Positions 28,761-37,092 of a stretch of 64,000 bases of DNA are shown piece after piece; position 1 is the first letter of the stretch, and each line of letters opens with the position of its first letter. Both the position numbers and the translations under genes were made by a program. Below the pieces are notes generated by a model. The model was not told where the DNA came from. It saw nothing but the letters and a program-made list of their open reading frames with translations, and ran no database searches. The DNA comes from Rhodohalobacter mucosus. GTDB lineage: Bacteria; Bacteroidota; Rhodothermia; Balneolales; Balneolaceae. The stretch is from assembly GCF_003150675.1 (NCBI RefSeq), contig NZ_QGGB01000006.1, positions 186,001-250,000 of the forward strand, written 5' to 3'.

Positions 28761-30017
28761 ATGATGCAAAACACGGAATCACTTGCACAGGTACAAAAAA
28801 CAGTTCTTCCGAACGGTCTGAAAATCGTCACTGAACGCATTGATAGCGTAAAAAGCGTATCAGCCGGGATCTGGGTGAAAACAGGAAGCCGCAATGAGTC
28901 GAATGATCTTGCGGGCGTTACCCATTTCCTTGAACACATGCTCTTTAAGGGTACTGAACACCGTTCTGCTTATGATATTGCACAAAGCATGGAATCGGTT
29001 GGCGGCTACCTCAATGCATTTACTTCCACAGAGTACACGTGCTATTTTGCCCGCTGTCTCGACACGCAGCTCAACAGCGCGCTGGACGTGTTGAGCGATA
29101 TGGTCAGGAACTCGGTATTTCCGGAAGAGGAGCTTGAAAAAGAGAAAAAAGTGGTTCTTGAGGAGATGAAGATGTATAAAGATAGTCCGGATGACTACGT
29201 TTTTGAGCTATTCAGCAGTCGCGTCTTCGACAACCATCCGATCGGACGTCCCATAATCGGGTTTGAAGAAACCGTGTCTTCCTTTACAAGGCAGGACCTG
29301 TTCAACTACATGGCTGAGCGATACCGGCCGGATAACCTGCTGGTTGCCGTTGCAGGCCATGTGGATCACGATGAGGTTATTGAACTGGTAGAGCAGAAAC
29401 TTGACCTGAATCAGGCCGAACCAACGGAAACTCACGAGCAGCCTCTTACGCCATACACACCGCACAGCCAGGAAGTAACGAAAGCGATTGAGCAAACCCA
29501 TATGGTAATGGGGAGAAGGGCACTCAATTACGACCACCCGGATAAATATCTTTTGCTGCTTGCTAATACGGTTTTGGGCGGTGGAATGAGCTCCCGGCTG
29601 CATCAAAATATCCGCGAAAAGTATGGCTACTGCTACGCAATCGGCACATTCAATCAGTCATATACCGATTCCGGTTTATTCGGGATTTATGTGGGAACCG
29701 ACAAATCGTACGTGGATCATGTTCGTGAACTGATCGGTGTCGAATTTGAACGGCTGCAAAACGAAAAAGTGGAAGAAAAAGAGCTGAGTGAAGCAAAAGC
29801 ACAGTTGAAGGGAAAGCTACTGCTTTCACAGGAGAACACCAGCAACCGCATGACCCGCCTTGCAAAAAGTGAACTCTATTTTAACCGCTTTGTGACGCTC
29901 GATGAGCTTGTTGAAAACATTGACGCCGTGACGGCGGATGAATTGACGTCATTCTCCGCAGAATTTTTCGATGCGGAAATGTACTCAGAAACGCTGCTGC
30001 TTCCTGATTCGAAATAG
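28761..30017 (+). CDS. M16-family zinc metallopeptidase
   Basis: The 418-residue protein is a processing-peptidase-type M16 protease. The inverted zinc motif HFLEH gives ligands His55 and His59 and the catalytic Glu58, and the distal Glu lies in VVLEEMKMYKDSPDD (about 130). The C-terminal half has GGGMSSRLHQNIREKYGYCY, normal for active members. No signal peptide is present, so it is probably cytoplasmic. A second start, ATG, lies one codon downstream. asnS follows after 60 nt. Confidence 0.92.
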   Translation: MMQNTESLAQVQKTVLPNGLKIVTERIDSVKSVSAGIWVKTGSRNESNDLAGVTHFLEHMLFKGTEHRSAYDIAQSMESVGGYLNAFTSTEYTCYFARCLDTQLNSALDVLSDMVRNSVFPEEELEKEKKVVLEEMKMYKDSPDDYVFELFSSRVFDNHPIGRPIIGFEETVSSFTRQDLFNYMAERYRPDNLLVAVAGHVDHDEVIELVEQKLDLNQAEPTETHEQPLTPYTPHSQEVTKAIEQTHMVMGRRALNYDHPDKYLLLLANTVLGGGMSSRLHQNIREKYGYCYAIGTFNQSYTDSGLFGIYVGTDKSYVDHVRELIGVEFERLQNEKVEEKELSEAKAQLKGKLLLSQENTSNRMTRLAKSELYFNRFVTLDELVENIDAVTADELTSFSAEFFDAEMYSETLLLPDSK

Positions 30018-30077
30018 CGAAAACCGCGGAAGCACGAAATTAAAAACCGGTACCGGATACACACTACTCACTACCCA

Positions 30078-31574
30078 ATGACCTACATCAATCAACTTTC
30101 CAATTACGAAAATGAAACGGTAACACTGAAAGGCTGGGTCTATAACAGCCGGAGCAGCAAGGCAATTCATTTTATAGAACTCCGTGACGGTACGGGAATT
30201 TGCCAGTGTATTGTCTCCCTCGATGAGGTGGGTGAAGAGGTCTTTGAAGAGGCGGGAACACTGAAACAGGAGAGTTCGGTCGAAATTACAGGCAACGTGG
30301 TGAAAGACGACCGGAGTATTGGGGGGTATGAGCTTCACGCAAGCGGCGTTAAAGTGATTCAGGTGGCTGATAACTACCCGATAACGCCCAAAGAACACGG
30401 AGTGGAATTTCTTATGGAGAATCGGCACCTGTGGCTCCGAAGCCGACGTCAGTGGGCGGCCATGCAGGTTCGAAATGCTATTCAGTTTGCCATTCACCGG
30501 TTTTTTCAGAAGGAAGGATTTATCCAGATGGATGCACCCATTTTTACCGGCAATGCCGCAGAAGGAACGACAAACCTGTTTGAGACCGAGTACTTTGAGG
30601 AGAAAGCGTATCTGACGCAGTCAGGTCAGCTTTACGGTGAAGCCATGGCGATGGCTCACGGCAAAATTTACACGTTCGGGCCCACATTCCGTGCCGAGAA
30701 AAGCAAAACCCGGCGGCATCTCACCGAATTCTGGATGATCGAGCCCGAGATGGCGTTTTACGACCTTAAGATGAACATGGACCTCGCAGAGAAAATGCTG
30801 AAATTTGTTATTGGTGCTATTCTGGAGGAGAAATCCGCGGAACTTGAGATCCTGGAGAGAGATACAACCAGCCTTCAAAAAGCGGTGGATGAACCGTTTA
30901 AGCGTATATCCTATACGGAAGCGGTTGAAATCCTGAAGAGTGAGAAGACAACAGGTCTGCTCGATGAGATGGAGAACAGCCGTAAAGAGGAAGTCAATGA
31001 GATCAGAAAAGAGGAGGAGGAGATACGGAAAGAGCATGGTTCCGCTAAAAAGTGGAGAAAAGCACAGATTGACCAGCGAATAAAAGAGATTCACGCGAGG
31101 ATCGATCAGATTGAAGAAGATCTCAGAAACATTCCGGTCTGGAAAAAATCAGCAGCTGAATTTGAGTGGGGAAGTGATTTTGGCGGAAGCGATGAAACGG
31201 TGCTTACAATGCAGTTCGACACACCGGTTATGGTTCATCGGTACCCGGCAGAGGTGAAGGCTTTTTATATGAAGAGGGACCCTGAAGACGATCAACTTGC
31301 ATTGGCTCTTGATGTGCTTGCACCCGAAGGCTATGGCGAAATTATTGGAGGAAGCCAGCGTGAGGATGATCTGGATGTTCTTCTTTCCAGACTCAAAGAG
31401 CACGACCTGCCCGAGGAAGTGTTCAGCTGGTATCTTGACCTCCGCCGATACGGCACAGTTCCCCATTCCGGTTTCGGCCTGGGATTGGAACGAACCGTCG
31501 CCTGGCTGTGCGGCCTGACGCATGTAAGAGAGACGATCCCCTTCCCGAGAATGATGGGGCGCCTGCGGCCTTAG
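30078..31574 (+). CDS. asnS: Asparaginyl-tRNA synthetase
   Basis: This class II synthetase of 498 residues charges tRNA-Asn. It has an N-terminal OB-fold anticodon domain (VTLKGWVYNSRSSKAIHF), motif 2 FGPTFRAEKSKTRRHLTEFW and motif 3 GFGLGLERTVAWLCG. It is longer than the usual 430-470 residues because of a charged, probably coiled-coil insertion at about residues 290-345, rich in Glu, Lys and Arg. This lies inside the catalytic domain, just before the KKSAAEFEWGSDFGGSDE segment. No amidotransferase genes are visible nearby. Confidence 0.94.
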   Translation: MTYINQLSNYENETVTLKGWVYNSRSSKAIHFIELRDGTGICQCIVSLDEVGEEVFEEAGTLKQESSVEITGNVVKDDRSIGGYELHASGVKVIQVADNYPITPKEHGVEFLMENRHLWLRSRRQWAAMQVRNAIQFAIHRFFQKEGFIQMDAPIFTGNAAEGTTNLFETEYFEEKAYLTQSGQLYGEAMAMAHGKIYTFGPTFRAEKSKTRRHLTEFWMIEPEMAFYDLKMNMDLAEKMLKFVIGAILEEKSAELEILERDTTSLQKAVDEPFKRISYTEAVEILKSEKTTGLLDEMENSRKEEVNEIRKEEEEIRKEHGSAKKWRKAQIDQRIKEIHARIDQIEEDLRNIPVWKKSAAEFEWGSDFGGSDETVLTMQFDTPVMVHRYPAEVKAFYMKRDPEDDQLALALDVLAPEGYGEIIGGSQREDDLDVLLSRLKEHDLPEEVFSWYLDLRRYGTVPHSGFGLGLERTVAWLCGLTHVRETIPFPRMMGRLRP

Positions 31575-31589
31575 AGATTCACTAAAGAT

Positions 31590-31851
31590 AGGTTCACCGC
31601 AGAGGCGCGAAGGCCGCAGAGGGTGTTATGTGGGGGACTTTAACAGGAATAGGAGCCGTAAAATAAATGGGTTTTTAGGCACCAATCCTGTGATGAAACG
31701 TATTAATCTTTAGCAGTCGAATTATTCACCTGTAGAGTGTTCTTCCGTGGCTAACACTGACTCTTCAAAATATAAAGAAATCATCTGAAGCCTCTTCTAT
31801 ACTTTTCCTCCGCGGCCTTCGCCCCGAGGCTTCGGGGCGGTGAAAACTTTT
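31590..31851. repeat. Palindromic CGCAGAGGC-type repeat element
   Basis: The left end reads TTCACCGCAGAGGCGCGAAG. The right end reads CCTCCGCGGCCTTCGCCCC and then CTTCGGGGCGGTGAAAA, so the outer parts form imperfect inverted copies around about 170 bp of unrelated spacer. It is the first copy of a family found in most later spacers of the window. Confidence 0.6.
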
Positions 31852-32649
31852 CTATAAACTACTCATGATCTGTTTGAGGCGTTCCCAGGAGGCGTTGCGG
31901 GCGGCTTTGTTGGCTTCAGGGCCTTCAGGATCGTCGCCTGATCGCATATAGGCGTGGCCTGCGCCCTCATAGATTTCATATTCATACGTTTTCCCGTTTC
32001 GCTGCATGAGCTCTTCAACTGCGGGTATTCCGGAATTGATGCGTGCATCGTTTTCACCGTAAAAGCCGTAAACGGGTGCTTCTATTCTCTGAATCGCACT
32101 TTCTTCGGTTGGTGCCGATCCATAAAATACCATCGCTGCATCGATCTGGCTGCTGTTGGTTGCAAATCGGAATGTTTGAGACCCGCCCCAGCAAAATCCG
32201 GCAACAACAACGGTTTCGCCTGCTGCTTCCAGTCCTGATACGTAATCATATACAGCATGGAGGTCTTCAGTGATCTGATCCGGTGCCAGTTTATAGAGGG
32301 CATCCCTGGCAGCATCTGATGATGGGTAATCCGAAGTTCTCGGATACTCCTCGCTGAATCCGGAAAGAAGATCAGGTGCTATAGCAATATATCCTGCTGC
32401 TGCAGCCTGGTCGGCAAAACTCCGTACCCAGTCGGTAAGCCCCCGGTTTTCATGAATCACAATGATGACCGGGGCCGGTCCGCTCACTTCCGGATAAGCA
32501 ATAAAATTGTACAGGTCCCGGTCACCGGATTGAAGGGTTACCCATTCATGATGACGGGGGGAATTTTCGAGCTGATTAAGGGCAAAATCCTGAGCTGAGA
32601 GGGATTGAGCGGTAAAGATCAGGTAGAGTGAAATGATGAGTGTTTTCAT
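31852..32649 (-). CDS. Secreted dienelactone hydrolase family protein
   Basis: The 265-residue alpha/beta hydrolase has a signal peptide (MKTLIISLYLIFTAQSLSA, then QDF), so it acts in the periplasm or outside. The likely triad is Cys153 in GFCWGG, Asp201 in YGENDARI and His232 in EGAGHAYMRS, with an HENRGL oxyanion segment near residue 66. Cysteine as nucleophile is typical of dienelactone hydrolases. The start at 32649 is preferred over upstream in-frame codons because it gives the signal peptide. The stop lies against the repeat element. Confidence 0.85.
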   Translation of the reverse strand: MKTLIISLYLIFTAQSLSAQDFALNQLENSPRHHEWVTLQSGDRDLYNFIAYPEVSGPAPVIIVIHENRGLTDWVRSFADQAAAAGYIAIAPDLLSGFSEEYPRTSDYPSSDAARDALYKLAPDQITEDLHAVYDYVSGLEAAGETVVVAGFCWGGSQTFRFATNSSQIDAAMVFYGSAPTEESAIQRIEAPVYGFYGENDARINSGIPAVEELMQRNGKTYEYEIYEGAGHAYMRSGDDPEGPEANKAARNASWERLKQIMSSL

Positions 32650-32731
32650 AAAGTGAGATGAATTTGGCTGTAGCGGCCATGCCATCTGAATGGCAAAGCA
32701 CACTTGTTCTAAACTACGTGGTTTATCAGCG

Positions 32732-33469
32732 TTAGTGTTCATAAATCATTTTGCGGGTCATCCCGCCGTCAATAACCAGGTTCTCTCCGGTAATAAAGTC
32801 ATTTTCCGGGTCTGTCAAAAACAGGCAGGCCCTTGCAATGTCCGAGGGTCTGCCAACTCTTCCGCTCGGATGCTGTTCATGATCGATATCCCTGAGGGTA
32901 GCGTATTCTCCGGTCTTTATCCACCCGGGACTGATACAGTTTACCCGTATACCCAAATCGGAAAGAGAGAGAGCCAGGGCGTGGGTCAGTGCCACAATTC
33001 CGCCTTTTGAAGCCGCATAGGCCTCCGAATTTTTCTCGGACATTATAGCGCGCGTCGAGGCAATATTAATGATCGATGCTCCGTGCCTGCCTTTCATAAG
33101 CGGTGCGGCCTCTCTTGAAAGCAGAAAGCAGCTTCGCAGATTTGTGTTCAGTATCCGGTCCCAGTTTTCGACCGTCAGCTCCAGGGGGGACTCAAATTCA
33201 GAAACACCTGCATTGTTGATGAGCGCGTGAATGCCACCATACAGATCAGCTGTTTCCCGAACCAGTACTTTCAGATCATCGGGAACGGATACGTCGCATT
33301 GCATAAATTTGGCAGAGTATCCTGCATCAGTCAGCCCGGATGCACAGGAAGAACCGTGAGCGGCATCAATATCAGCTAACACGGTATTCCAGCCCGCTTC
33401 TGCGTAGGCGGTTGCTATGGCTTTTCCGATTCCATTTGCAGCACCGGTTACAATTACGGTTGATTTCAT
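32732..33469 (-). CDS. Short-chain dehydrogenase/reductase
   Basis: This is a 245-residue classical SDR with the cofactor motif TGAANGIG (8-15), NNAG (85-88), catalytic Ser138, Tyr151 and Lys155 (YAASK), and the typical RVNCISPGWIKT. The acidic residue in LADID at the end of the second strand favours NAD(H) over NADP(H). Substrate unknown. It lies upstream of the dienelactone hydrolase on the same strand, 82 nt apart, and the two may be co-expressed. Confidence 0.9.
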   Translation of the reverse strand: MKSTVIVTGAANGIGKAIATAYAEAGWNTVLADIDAAHGSSCASGLTDAGYSAKFMQCDVSVPDDLKVLVRETADLYGGIHALINNAGVSEFESPLELTVENWDRILNTNLRSCFLLSREAAPLMKGRHGASIINIASTRAIMSEKNSEAYAASKGGIVALTHALALSLSDLGIRVNCISPGWIKTGEYATLRDIDHEQHPSGRVGRPSDIARACLFLTDPENDFITGENLVIDGGMTRKMIYEH

Positions 33470-33580
33470 TGAAAGATTATTTATTTGAAGATGCTTGTTT
33501 GGAAATCCATAATCCCTGCTTGTCAGTTCCGCATACGAGCTTTATGTAGTGTGTCCCTCCGTTAAATGAATGAAGGCAAT

Positions 33581-33634
33581 GTGAGTCTCCCCTTGAGAGG
33601 AGTACCTTCGTGAGGCGGGAGGGGGCATGAGGTT
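33581..33634. repeat. CTCCCCTTGAGAGGAG-type intergenic repeat
   Basis: The sequence CTCCCCTTGAGAGGAG is a near-perfect short palindrome. It is followed by TACCTTCGTGAGGCGGGAGG. This resembles a GC-rich spacer repeat that I recall from many Bacteroidota genomes. Apart from it, the 327-bp spacer 33470-33796 holds nothing recognised; small open frames crossing it are judged non-coding. Confidence 0.45.
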
Positions 33635-33796
33635 TTGAAATGAATGCCAAAACATAATTAATTGAATTAGGTAAACGCATAGTCCCTGAATAAGCCACCA
33701 CCAGGAAATTGGTACTTATTCGATTCAATTGCTTATTCAGAGAGCAGGTTTTGATGTTTTCAATTCATAGGAAAAATATGCAAAATCTTGTCCGGC

Positions 33797-34801
33797 TTAT
33801 GAGTTTTCAAGAAGTTCTTTGAGCTCCTTTTTTGTGCGGAAGAAAAACATATTCTCATCCTTGAACTCCCTGGCACAAAGATCGTCAGGCAGAATAATGC
33901 GTTTATTATAGCTTTTTGCCAAAAAAACTCCCCCTGATGTGAAAATGCTCCTGTAATTGAAAACAACGTAATCACAGGCATTCATAAACTCAGGAACGTT
34001 CTCCTCACTTATAAACTGGGGAATCAACAGGATGTTATCGGAATTTCTGACCAGCCTCCGAAGACGCTTAAAATACTTCATCTGACCGCGCTTTACGGGC
34101 CCCGCAATGATCAGTTTTTTCTGTACCGGTAAATCATTGAAGATTCTGCAAACAGTTCCGATTCTCTTATACGGACTCAAATGGCCGATCATCAGAAAAA
34201 GCCTGTCCTGTATCTTCAGATTGGCATCATAGCGCAAATTGATTGCTTCCACTGCAGCAGCCCGCGGATAGAGAGAGCGCGGATAGACGGGATGCGGTAT
34301 CATTCTGAATTTGCTTTCTTCCACCCCGTAGAAGCGGCTCAGTTCGGGTATCACCGATTTGCACTGTACGTGCAGCAACTCGGATGCACGCGCCATCCAT
34401 CGCCGCGCAAGGTAGTTGAATCGGAACAACTTTCCATCGGGCGGCATTTTGTTGTGTATTGTCCATACCAGTTTGCCTCCAGACCAAACAAAAACCATAA
34501 TACAGAACAGTTTATAGAGATAAACAGGCAGATTGAGAATTCCGGTACATTCCAGCCAGTGGTAATGCAGTAGTGTGTTTGACTTTTTTCTGGCGGCAAC
34601 GATCAGTTTGATATGTTTCCAGCCCGACAGGCTTTGTACCCTGTATTTTTCCGACTTGAATAACTGATTGTACGTAAGGTAGAGATAATCGGATTTTTTG
34701 TAGGCAAACCGGACCTGTGGCGCAACGATTACAGATAGCGGGTCATCAACGCCACCCATAACTTCGGAATAGAGATCTTCAAGTGTGGTTTCGATTGGCA
34801 T
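33797..34801 (-). CDS. Glycosyltransferase, GT4-like
   Basis: The 334-residue protein has a GT-B type layout. The N-terminal half includes HYHWLE and KLVWTIHNKMP. The C-terminal half includes MIGHLSPYKRIGTV and KKLIIAGPVKRG, then the donor-site region PEFMNACDYVVFNYRSIFTSGG. No signal peptide; a hydrophobic patch near residues 90-110 suggests membrane association. It probably builds an exopolysaccharide or lipid-linked glycan, but no neighbouring polysaccharide genes confirm this. The N-terminal ~20 residues are not clearly conserved, so the exact start is open. Confidence 0.8.
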   Translation of the reverse strand: MPIETTLEDLYSEVMGGVDDPLSVIVAPQVRFAYKKSDYLYLTYNQLFKSEKYRVQSLSGWKHIKLIVAARKKSNTLLHYHWLECTGILNLPVYLYKLFCIMVFVWSGGKLVWTIHNKMPPDGKLFRFNYLARRWMARASELLHVQCKSVIPELSRFYGVEESKFRMIPHPVYPRSLYPRAAAVEAINLRYDANLKIQDRLFLMIGHLSPYKRIGTVCRIFNDLPVQKKLIIAGPVKRGQMKYFKRLRRLVRNSDNILLIPQFISEENVPEFMNACDYVVFNYRSIFTSGGVFLAKSYNKRIILPDDLCAREFKDENMFFFRTKKELKELLENS

Positions 34802-34812
34802 GCCGCTGTTGA

Positions 34813-35766
34813 TCAGAAATTATATTGAATTCCAAAAGAGTGTGAGGTCCCAAACCCGGTTGAAAACGGCACCATAGCATAGTTGATTCGGACCGGTTCG
34901 AGAATCAGCCCCAACCCGAAACTGAGCGGCCGTTCGGTGGGGCCGAAGCGATAGCCGGTCTGTACGGCAAATAGACCTGCAGCTTCGCCTGTCAGAGCCA
35001 CATTAAGATAGCCGTCCAGGGAGTCGCTGCCTGCAAAGTCGCTGCTTGTTTGTTCCTGAATCGGTTTGCTGTAGGATGCATGAACAGAGAGCAGAAGCGG
35101 AAATTCGTTGATGCCCGGTGAAACAAACTCCAGTACAGCAGCAGAAATACCTGCATTCCAGCTTGATGGAACGGGTGTGGATATGGTATCAAGTTCTTCC
35201 ATCTCACCAAGGTTATTTACAGAAACCCCCAGGCGGACCCTTTCATCAAGCAAACCGGCTGATGCTCCGAGTGTATACGCATAACCATTTGCAATAAACT
35301 GGAACACCTCTTCGCGGATATATTGAAGGGTAAAACCTGCAGAGACCGGCCCCAGCCGGTAGGCTGCTGAGCCTGCGAGCGAAAGATAGCTGACTGAAAA
35401 GGTTCCTGAAGCGGGTCCCGGACCATCCCTGGCCTCGAAGTTGTCTGCTTTCGAGGAAAAAACACCAAAAGCAATGGCAGTGCGGGAGTTTGTTCTGAAA
35501 TTGATGCCTGCAAACTGGTTTCCAACTTCTGAAATCCATAGCGTATAACTGAGGTCCACGCTTCCAGATGGTTCAAAGGCAAGCAGGGAGGGATTGGAGT
35601 ACATAGCTGACGGGCCTGAAAGCATAGCTGTACCCGCTTCAGAAACAGCTAAAAGCCGGGGTGAGGGCCCGATGTTGAGAAAGTCGAGACCGCTGCCGGT
35701 ATCCTGTGCCGATAATACTTCACAGGTAAAAAACAGCAGCAGGAGACAAAGTGCATTATTCTTCAT
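34813..35766 (-). CDS. PorV/PorQ-like outer-membrane protein (first of two)
   Basis: The 317-residue protein has a signal peptide (MKNNALCLLLLFFTCEVLSA, then QDTG) and the hallmark start of PorV/PorQ-type barrels: FLNIGPSPRLLAVSEAGTA followed by SAMYSNPSLLAF. The rest is alternating beta-barrel sequence ending in a terminal aromatic (IQYNF). In type IX secretion, PorV shuttles cargo to the attachment complex. The start at 35766 is chosen over 35778 for a better signal peptide. A second such gene and a FlgD-tailed protein lie upstream on the same strand. Confidence 0.78.
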   Translation of the reverse strand: MKNNALCLLLLFFTCEVLSAQDTGSGLDFLNIGPSPRLLAVSEAGTAMLSGPSAMYSNPSLLAFEPSGSVDLSYTLWISEVGNQFAGINFRTNSRTAIAFGVFSSKADNFEARDGPGPASGTFSVSYLSLAGSAAYRLGPVSAGFTLQYIREEVFQFIANGYAYTLGASAGLLDERVRLGVSVNNLGEMEELDTISTPVPSSWNAGISAAVLEFVSPGINEFPLLLSVHASYSKPIQEQTSSDFAGSDSLDGYLNVALTGEAAGLFAVQTGYRFGPTERPLSFGLGLILEPVRINYAMVPFSTGFGTSHSFGIQYNF

Positions 35767-35901
35767 ACTGAATGACAATCATTTGATGAATGATACCAAT
35801 GATATGATAATAAATTGAATGCTCTCGTAGTATTGGCAAAATTGGAGTCCAACTGAACGACGTCATACATCGATGTGATGAATTTTTCCGTGCAACGCAT
35901 C

Positions 35902-36933
35902 TTAAATATCCAGCCGGATTGCAAATACATGCATTGTGGAAAACCCGCCGGGCTCACGGCGAAAGGCATAGTCGATGGCCGGTGAGTATCGATCGAAGGG
36001 AAGATGAACGGAAAACCCGAACGATGGCTGAATACGATTTTCACTGCCCGCATCCAACAGTTCCAGCCCGGACCGAAGCGTAAACCGATCATGAATCTGA
36101 TACTGCGATCCCGCCCGTAAAAAAAGGGAGCGGCTTGTCTGTTCATCCCTGCGTGTTACGGGTACCTCAAAGCCGTTTTGATTGCTGATTTCATCCGTAA
36201 TCCGAGTTGATGACTGGAAGCGCAGTTCTGTGTCCTGGCTCAGCAGCCAACGGTCTGTGACCTGCCATGAGAGTCCGACAACAGAGCGCACCGGAAACGG
36301 CTGATCGCGATCGAGCGCCTGGTCGGTTCCGTATAGTTCGGAACTGTCAATATTGACAGACCCCAGCAGGTCCCTGATTGCAAGGGCAGCCTGCAGACGG
36401 GAAGAAAGGTGAATCAACAGTCCCGCATCAATGCCTATACCAGTGGAAGCGGGAATTTGCTGATGATATACCGCATGGTTGTACTTAATACCGACACCGG
36501 CCCACACCTTTTTTGAAAATCGAACTGCAAAGCTGCCGGTGAGCTGATATTCGGCTGTATTCAGCATCCCGCTATGGTAGCCGTCGGTTGTACGCCCGTC
36601 AATATCCCGTACCCGTGCATTAAGAAGCGTAAAGCTCAGGCCTGCAGTAGGAGGGAGAGGCAGCCGGATTGCGGCCGAATGCAGCTGTCTGTCGAACTGC
36701 AGAGCGGCAGTCGAGATATCAATCTGAATATCCTCACCGGGCATGGCCGCCAGTGCCGGGTTGTAGTATGCATAGCTTCCCGGAAGCGTCACCGCCGTCA
36801 TTGCGTTGCCCATGGCCATGCCGCGCGGAGAAAATCCCATACGCGTGAACTCACCCGCATAACCGCCTGTCTGCGCAAGAAGCAATCCCTTTTGCGTAAC
36901 TAAAAGTAATGCTATGATCAGAATCTTTTTCAA
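35902..36933 (-). CDS. PorV/PorQ-like outer-membrane protein (second of two)
   Basis: The 343-residue barrel has a signal peptide (MKKILIIALLLVTQKGLLLA, then QTGG) and the same family signature, RMGFSPRGMAMGNAMTA with YAYYNPALAAMPG. The C-terminal barrel ends in FAIRLDI. It is clearly related in plan to the neighbour at 34813 but divergent in sequence. It may serve the secreted FlgD-tailed protein next to it. Confidence 0.75.
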   Translation of the reverse strand: MKKILIIALLLVTQKGLLLAQTGGYAGEFTRMGFSPRGMAMGNAMTAVTLPGSYAYYNPALAAMPGEDIQIDISTAALQFDRQLHSAAIRLPLPPTAGLSFTLLNARVRDIDGRTTDGYHSGMLNTAEYQLTGSFAVRFSKKVWAGVGIKYNHAVYHQQIPASTGIGIDAGLLIHLSSRLQAALAIRDLLGSVNIDSSELYGTDQALDRDQPFPVRSVVGLSWQVTDRWLLSQDTELRFQSSTRITDEISNQNGFEVPVTRRDEQTSRSLFLRAGSQYQIHDRFTLRSGLELLDAGSENRIQPSFGFSVHLPFDRYSPAIDYAFRREPGGFSTMHVFAIRLDI

Positions 36934-37092
36934 GGATCAGTTCGTGCTAAAGCGTTAAGTGTTTGAGTGTTTATGTGCCGGGGTATTCAATTTCTATTAT
37001 TCAGACATCAACAATTAATAATAAACCACTGACAACCAATAACTAACACAAAATTAAAAGTCGCAAACCGCCAGTCGTCCATTACCCATTCT

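Noticed and set aside
33477..33728. Open frame of 83 codons on the minus strand between the SDR and glycosyltransferase genes
   Set aside because: It crosses a known-type GC-rich spacer repeat, and its translation has no domain, signal peptide or protein-like composition.
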